DNA of 64,000 bases from positions 124,001-188,000 of the forward strand of contig JABACO010000001.1 in assembly GCA_013339895.1 (NCBI GenBank), in the 5' to 3' direction. Below the pieces are notes generated by a model. That model saw only the letters and a program-made list of their open reading frames with translations. It did no database searches and was not told the DNA's origin. The DNA comes from Ephydatia muelleri. Lineage: Eukaryota; Porifera; Demospongiae; Spongillida; Spongillidae. Below are positions 58,971-64,000 of the stretch, in pieces. The position numbers and the translations under genes were made by a program. Within the stretch, counting starts at the first letter, position 1. Each line of letters starts with the position of its first letter.

Positions 58971-61137
58971 ATGGCTGGGAATGGTTCCTCGTCAGTACCG
59001 AATCGTAAAGGCAAAGAACTATCCCGATACAGCGAGGAACAAATGATGTCATTGTCGTCAGACGAGAGCTTCATTCCTACTGCTGCGGAAGATGCAGGTA
59101 TATGTGCTCATCCATTGTAGCTAGCTGTGTTGTGGACTGCAAATTATGTGTTAGACACAAGTACACCGCTAGACCCCACAGGCCTTTTACAGCGGAACCA
59201 ATCATTCCACGTAGTTTTGATTTTATGACACAGTTTTGTACCCAACAGCAAACAGTGCATAAGCCACTTGCATACTGCTTTTCTGTCAGCATTTTGACCG
59301 CGGCCAGGTGCATCAGATTAGTTGTCACAGCAGCGCTAGCTCGCTCGCAGCTTTCACAAGCATATCCTTGATGTGGCTAGTTGTGTACAATTGCTTCTCC
59401 TTATCGAGATCTGCGTCCAAATAGCATAAACATATACAAAGCCTGAGGCGTTGATAAGAAACCGTAATTTGAAGTGCTGGTGTACATAATTCAAAGGGGG
59501 AACGTTTGATGTCCCATGTTGTCGGCTGCCCGCCTCACCGCGGAAAGATAAGTGGATTAATCAGAGCAAAGTCGGAAAAAAAAAAAGCAATGCACCTGCC
59601 ATATACATGCACATCCTTCGCTAGAATTCCTCTGAACATGCGCATGTTGAAGTTGAATGGCTTTGTCACCTAGCCTTAGAAATCTGGTAAAGAGATGGTG
59701 TGCTATTATTAGATATTCATCTCACCAATGTGCTAGGGGTGTTAATGTGCCAATGGAAAAATATTTTAAAACCATTCAAAAAAACCACTTCTTTTCATCA
59801 GATATGTGCAATCAGTCCAGATCTTCAGGATCTGCCTCCCCCTCAGGCACTAAGCGGTCTAGGACCCATTACACTCCAAAGCAGATCTGTATTCTAGAAG
59901 GCAAGTTTGCCCAGAATGAGTTTCCAAGTGCAGAAGAGAGGGCTACCATGGCAACGGAGCTAGATGTGAAGATACAGCACATACAGGTACAATGAAAGCA
60001 TTGACATGTCAGCTGTTCTCTACCATGTGACCTTGTTCATTCTATGGAGCTGCATGTTCGTGTACGCTTTGTAGTTGTTGTAGCCAAGACTGATAGCTTG
60101 TTCTGTCATAATATTCTAGGAATGATTAATGTTGTCAACTAGGTGAAATATTATATGTCCTTTTTCTAAAAACTACAAAACATTAGATTCAAAGTACAGT
60201 GTACATATATACATATCCAATAGATATGCATAGCTGTTCTTCTGTAAAAACAAATCCGCTTTTCTACTGAAGGTTTGGTTTCAAAACAGAAGAGCTAAAC
60301 ATAGAAGAAAGAAAAGGAAAGCAAAGGTTGAGGATACCGCTGTGCGAACTCCCAAACCACCTGCATTTTGGCCCCAGTACCTTCCATTTGACAGCAACTT
60401 TACAAGTAATCTGAGAAACCTAGGTGTTGTGTGTCTAATCAGTAATACATTTCCTTTTAGGTTGTCCTGGCAATAAAAAAAATGCATCAAATTCATCAGA
60501 TGTTTCAATGGTGTCAAGCCCTGCATCATCTCAATCAACACCTCTCAGCTCCCCTGCACTAAGGACTACGCTAGATACCTCAGATACTGACCTCGTGACT
60601 AGGCTTCCAAAACTCACAACAGCCAGCCTTTCATCTGACACAAATGCTGTAGGCACTTGTCAGGAACAACTTAGAGGGACAAGCCATGACACATCCTTAT
60701 TGCAATCCCCACAATTCCTGCCCACATCAAGAAACCCAACCAGTTCATCTGCAAGTGTGGTGCCCGAGGAGAACTTGCCACCTACCCTGGGGTGCTCCAT
60801 GTTACCCGATCTAGGAGATGATAGCCTTGAAGCCTTCTTGCGGCAGGCAGACTTTGCAGCTTCCAACCTTGGTGAGGGTTCTCTTTACCTTGGCTCTGGT
60901 GAAGATTGGGATGCTGGTGTGCTGTCCAGTTTTGATACAGAGACTCACCTTAATTCCGCTGCACAACTCTATCCGCCTAGCTTTCAGACTCATCCTACCA
61001 GTTCCTCACAAGCTTATCAACAGCATCACATGTTTTCCTCCACTCTGCCACTGCAAGGGACTTGGCCGCAAGGTCCAGTGACTTATTTGAGTTATCCATA
61101 TGACCCACATCACCCAGTGACCACATCTGCTCCATAG
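58971..61137 (+). CDS. paired-like (Q50) homeobox transcription factor, 373 residues
   Basis: Four exons in phase: 58971-59097, 59802-59986, 60273-60405 and 60461-61137. The homeodomain spans about residues 59-118: RSRTHYTPKQICILEGKF, then NEFPSAEERATMATELDVK and HIQVWFQNRRAKHRRKK. The invariant positions L16, F20, W48, F49, N51 and R53 are present. Position 50 is glutamine and position 26 proline, as in paired-like (PRD-class) domains; no paired domain or octapeptide is seen. An intron splits the homeodomain before VWFQN (between positions 46 and 47), a site used in many PRD-class genes. The rest is Ser/Thr/Pro-rich, ending in an aromatic-poor tail that may be a transactivation region. A nuclear DNA-binding role is expected; I cannot name the orthologue. 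Confidence 0.9.
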
Positions 61138-61435
61138 CTTCACCATTAACCAAATCAGCAGTATTATTTATGTATAATCAATGTATATTCTGTGTTCTGA
61201 AAACCTGTTGTTGTTTTTTTTCCCCTTTCTGAACCTCGTTGGCAGTATGCCAAATTACCAAGTCGTTAGCTTTCAGAGCATCACTACCACATGATCATAT
61301 AAGGACCCTGCGGTACATACATTATGTATAGTTATGTAATATCAGCAATAGTTATCAGACTAGTCTCGCAACAGGAGAGAAAATTACGGATACTGTGTCG
61401 TATAAATAATACATAATTATGAGTATATCGATTGA
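61138..61435 (+). other. 3' flank of homeobox gene
   Basis: Presumed 3' UTR and intergenic sequence. No canonical AATAAA hexamer close to the stop; nothing else recognised. Confidence 0.4.
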
Positions 61436-61690
61436 TATGGGACAGTTTCCGCGAAAATTGCCCCACGGTAAAAATGTTATAAAAATGCATCGCGTTTGAA
61501 TCGCTATAACTTCCCAATGGATAACGCTATCGACTCCTATTTTCAACACTTCATAGTGAAATGGTGTAGTATGAAGTGCTGAAAATAGGGAGACGATAGC
61601 GTTATCCGTTGGGAAGTTATAGCGATTCAAACGCGATGCATTTTTATAACATTTTTACCGTGGGGCAATTTTCGCGGAAACTGTCCCATA
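61436..61690. mobile_element. 255-bp palindromic MITE
   Basis: Arms 61436-61555 and 61570-61690 are near-perfect reverse complements with termini TATGGGACAGTTTCCGCG. The word ATCGATTG flanks both sides one base outside the termini (61427-61434 and 61692-61699), suggesting an 8-10-bp target duplication. The right arm matches the terminus of the copy at 19130-19487. Confidence 0.9.
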
Positions 61691-62329
61691 CATCGATTGT
61701 CACATGTATAACGGTTTCGATACCTGTGATCACGGATGGTTTCGGCGCGGCCCTTTACCTAATGGGTCACATCTGTAGATGGATTACATCACCGATATGC
61801 TCCTCTCCAATGGAACTATGCCTTAACTGATGGACACGTGGTTTACGCATAACGAAAGCTGCTGTAACGGTTGTCGGCTGTACCTAGGCTAGAGTACTAC
61901 ACGTATTACACTTCTCTCACAAGGCCCCCTTCGACAAACACGTGTGTATACCAGTATTATTAAAACCAGTATTATTGGCAAAAATCCATTGTTCACTCGC
62001 GGTTATTGCCTAATTATAATTCATTGCCGGATGGTGTTACGAAAAACAGAGAAAATCAGTGTGATGCAGGAACACATTGTACCAAGTGCTGTAATTACAT
62101 CGATCGCAAACGTGGTGGACTAAAGAAGGTTGCTGTGCAAGCAGCCCCGTCGTAGGCGTAGGCGCATCCTGCGGAACGCATATCAGTGGATGCTGCCTGT
62201 CTGTTTGCTACCAGTTCTTGTATGTAACACTGCCCGTATTAAAATGCAAAGAAATTAACTTTTTCCTGTGTTTATTCTTGGTGTAATTTTGTATGAAATC
62301 ATAAAAATAATAATAATAAAGAGTCTCGA
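61691..62329. other. intergenic, no supported feature
   Basis: Unique sequence without coding or repeat signals apart from a short aataataataa run near 62310. Confidence 0.4.
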
Positions 62330-62335
62330 TCCTCA

Positions 62336-62886
62336 TTGGCCATCATGCCACAACATGCAAGCGTGGTGGGGATGTTGTCTATCGCCATAACAGGCTTCGC
62401 GACATTGTGGCCGAGTCCTGTCGCCGTGCCCATCTTAGTGTCCATTTAGCAGTAGGCCATAACTATACTCCCGACCACAGCAACACACGTCCAGCAGACA
62501 TCCTCGTCCCTCACTGGTGCATGGGCAAGCCTGCGGCTCTGGACCTGTCCGTCACTTCTCCGCTTAACCCACTTACCCTTCTGGAAGCGGGAGTGACGGC
62601 TGGTACAGCAGCTAAGGCTACCGAGGAGAGAGTGCTTAAAGCCAACACAGGCAAATGTGCTGATTTGGGTTGGGTGTGTGTCCCAGTTGTTGCGGAGTCC
62701 TATGGGGCGTGGGGTTTGACGGCTAGGGATTTCTTTTCCAAACTTGGGTCCCGTTTGGCTACATCATTGGGGAAGTCAAAGTCAGTGGTCACCCATGAGC
62801 TGTACGGGAGGATGAGCACGAATCTTGTCAGGGCCAATGCCACCGCGATCCTGTCCAGGTCCGTACCTCCTCCTGAGCTTCAGTAG
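62336..62886 (+). pseudogene. non-LTR retrotransposon C-terminal zinc knuckle / endonuclease-like domain
   Basis: An open segment begins with GHHATTCKRGGDVVYRHNRL, the tail of a Cys/His knuckle, and continues RPADILVPHWCMGKPAALDL, SVTSPL and GWVCVPVVAESYGAWG. PD/AD...LDLSVTSPL followed by VPVVxExYGxWG is the layout of restriction-enzyme-like (PD-(D/E)XK) endonuclease domains at the end of R2-type retrotransposon proteins. The frame closes at 62884-62886 and is followed by an A-rich 3' tail with AATAAA words near 62985-63010. It is a 5'-truncated copy with no reverse transcriptase attached. Assignment to a clade is tentative. Confidence 0.65.
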
Positions 62887-63200
62887 GCTAGCAACTTGTT
62901 TTTGTGCGTATCATGTGTCTGTGTCATGTATTAATAATGTATTCATCATGTATTTATGTATTTTAAAATTAATTAGCTGTTTTAATAAAAAATAAAACAA
63001 ATAACAATAAAATTCATAATGATAATCCTCACATTGGCCCTGACAAGGGTCAAGCGATGCGGACTTTGGGCAACTGACTAAACGGGAAGCAAGATGGGAT
63101 AGAGCCCACTTGACCTCTGTACCCAGCACCCATACGTCTCAACCACAAGTGGATATCTAGACCCAAACCAGCTCTGCACATTTCCCGCCATCATTATGCG

Positions 63201-63454
63201 CCTATCATTGTTACGTGAGACCCCCCCCCCCCCCCCCAGGGGCATTGGGAGGGATTTGACCTTTATTAAAGCAAACTGCCCCTAGTTGGGGGTTAATAAC
63301 CGGTCAAATGTCTATACTAGGTGATCTGATAAAAGGTCAAACGCGTGCCCGACTATGGTCAAATGTGTGGCCAGTAATAATATTCATGCGTCAAATCCCC
63401 ACCTAATCCCGACTTCGCCCCAGGGGAGGGGGGGTCTCACGTAACAATGATAGG
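63201..63454. mobile_element. 254-bp TIR element with poly-C/poly-G sub-termini
   Basis: 27-bp inverted repeats (cctatcattgttacgtgaga plus seven C; 63201-63227 and 63428-63454). The interior has no coding potential. It behaves like a short MITE; no clear target duplication. Confidence 0.85.
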
Positions 63455-63569
63455 TGCATTAGCTTGACGCTTCCTCAGTCATTCGCTTCAGGTACAATAA
63501 GCGGGATGTGACAGCTACGTAAAATGCAGCAGGCTTCCACAGTATCCAATTAGCAGCAAGGACATTAGC

Positions 63570-63880
63570 TGGTCGTGTCCTCAAGCCCCAAACCATCCCC
63601 TACCTCCACCTGAACTCCAATGCGCTCGTCAACAGGACTGGGGTGGCCCAAGGCAAAAGCTGTCCCTACATTCTTTGGACTCTTTGGGTCATCACACTTT
63701 GACATGTAAGCATGTAGTGATGTGGTCACCCATCATAACAGGCTTCGTGATGTATTTAAATACCAAGCCACCATTGTATGGCTGCTTGAAATTCGGAGGC
63801 TCAAGACGTAGATTAAGCCCAGGTGAAGGAGCAGCCGAAAGTCAAGCCGAAGTAATAAAAGAATTTGTTGTTTGAATCGT
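63570..63880 (+). pseudogene. second, more decayed copy of the retrotransposon knuckle module
   Basis: LGHHTLTCKH at about 63688-63717, followed after a one-base frame change by SDVVTHHNRLRDVF, parallels GHHATTCKRGGDVVYRHNRLRDIV of the upstream copy. The frame is broken and the endonuclease-like part is not recognisable. Confidence 0.5.
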
Positions 63881-64000
63881 TGATTTATAAAAGCGACAGG
63901 GGAAAATTTCAATGCCACAAAAATGCTTCCTGCACAGGCGTTTGCGGCCATAAAAAGTATGTAATCCGAAAAATTGAAATGATTGCGTAATTCCTATAGC

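Noticed and set aside
1-64000. tRNA, rRNA or bacterial-type operons
   Set aside because: No cloverleaf-like or rRNA sequence noticed, and the gene structures are clearly spliced eukaryotic ones. A systematic scan (e.g. tRNAscan-SE) was not possible.

Overview
The window is eukaryotic and almost certainly from an invertebrate animal. Genes are split by GT-AG introns, many only 50-150 bases long, and the sequence is crowded with minisatellites, (TG)n tracts and transposons. A small-intron, TE-rich genome carrying orthologues of exportin-5 and GMPPB, a Q50 homeobox gene and several uncharacterised marine-invertebrate families fits a sponge (demosponge) best, but the phylum is an inference from general character and was not tested by any search.

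Layout. 1-1.6 kb: gene-poor, with a reverse-transcriptase scrap. 1.9-5.0 kb (minus): a multi-exon PHD-finger plus MULE-like transposase-domain gene; directly upstream of it (5.2-8.8 kb) is a 164-bp tandem array whose units look like exon+intron cassettes. 8.8-12.3 kb: hairpins and (CA)n/(TG)n tracts. 12.3-17.05 kb: an apparently intact LTR retrotransposon with identical LTRs and a gag-protease-integrase-RT-RNaseH order (Gmr1-like), inserted inside the (TG)n tract, which resumes to 18.6 kb. 19.1-24 kb: a small three-exon gene (plus) and an uncharacterised multi-exon minus-strand gene with an acidic tail. 25.3-28.2 kb: inverted-repeat elements, including one with 397-bp arms. 28.87-34.19 kb: a complete-length CACTA (EnSpm) transposon with TIRs and AAC target duplications, holding two divergent genes: a decayed tnp2 transposase and a small coiled-coil accessory gene.

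34.7-61.1 kb is the host gene block: exportin-5 (30 exons, plus) converges on GMPPB (10 exons, minus), and GMPPB shares a 170-bp divergent promoter region with a Q50 paired-like homeobox gene (plus). A hAT deletion derivative and a large palindrome sit in introns. 61.4-64 kb holds a palindromic MITE, a G/C-rich TIR element and non-LTR retrotransposon endonuclease-domain remnants.

The most unusual signal is that intronic minisatellites in XPO5 and GMPPB repeatedly start at exon-intron junctions and carry a copy of the 5' splice site (sometimes a 3' splice-site-like tract) in every repeat unit. The 164-bp array near the PHD gene has the same character. This looks like one local mutational or splicing phenomenon, not a set of unrelated repeats. 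Exon boundaries were read by eye and checked by reading-frame phase; no alignment or database search was possible.
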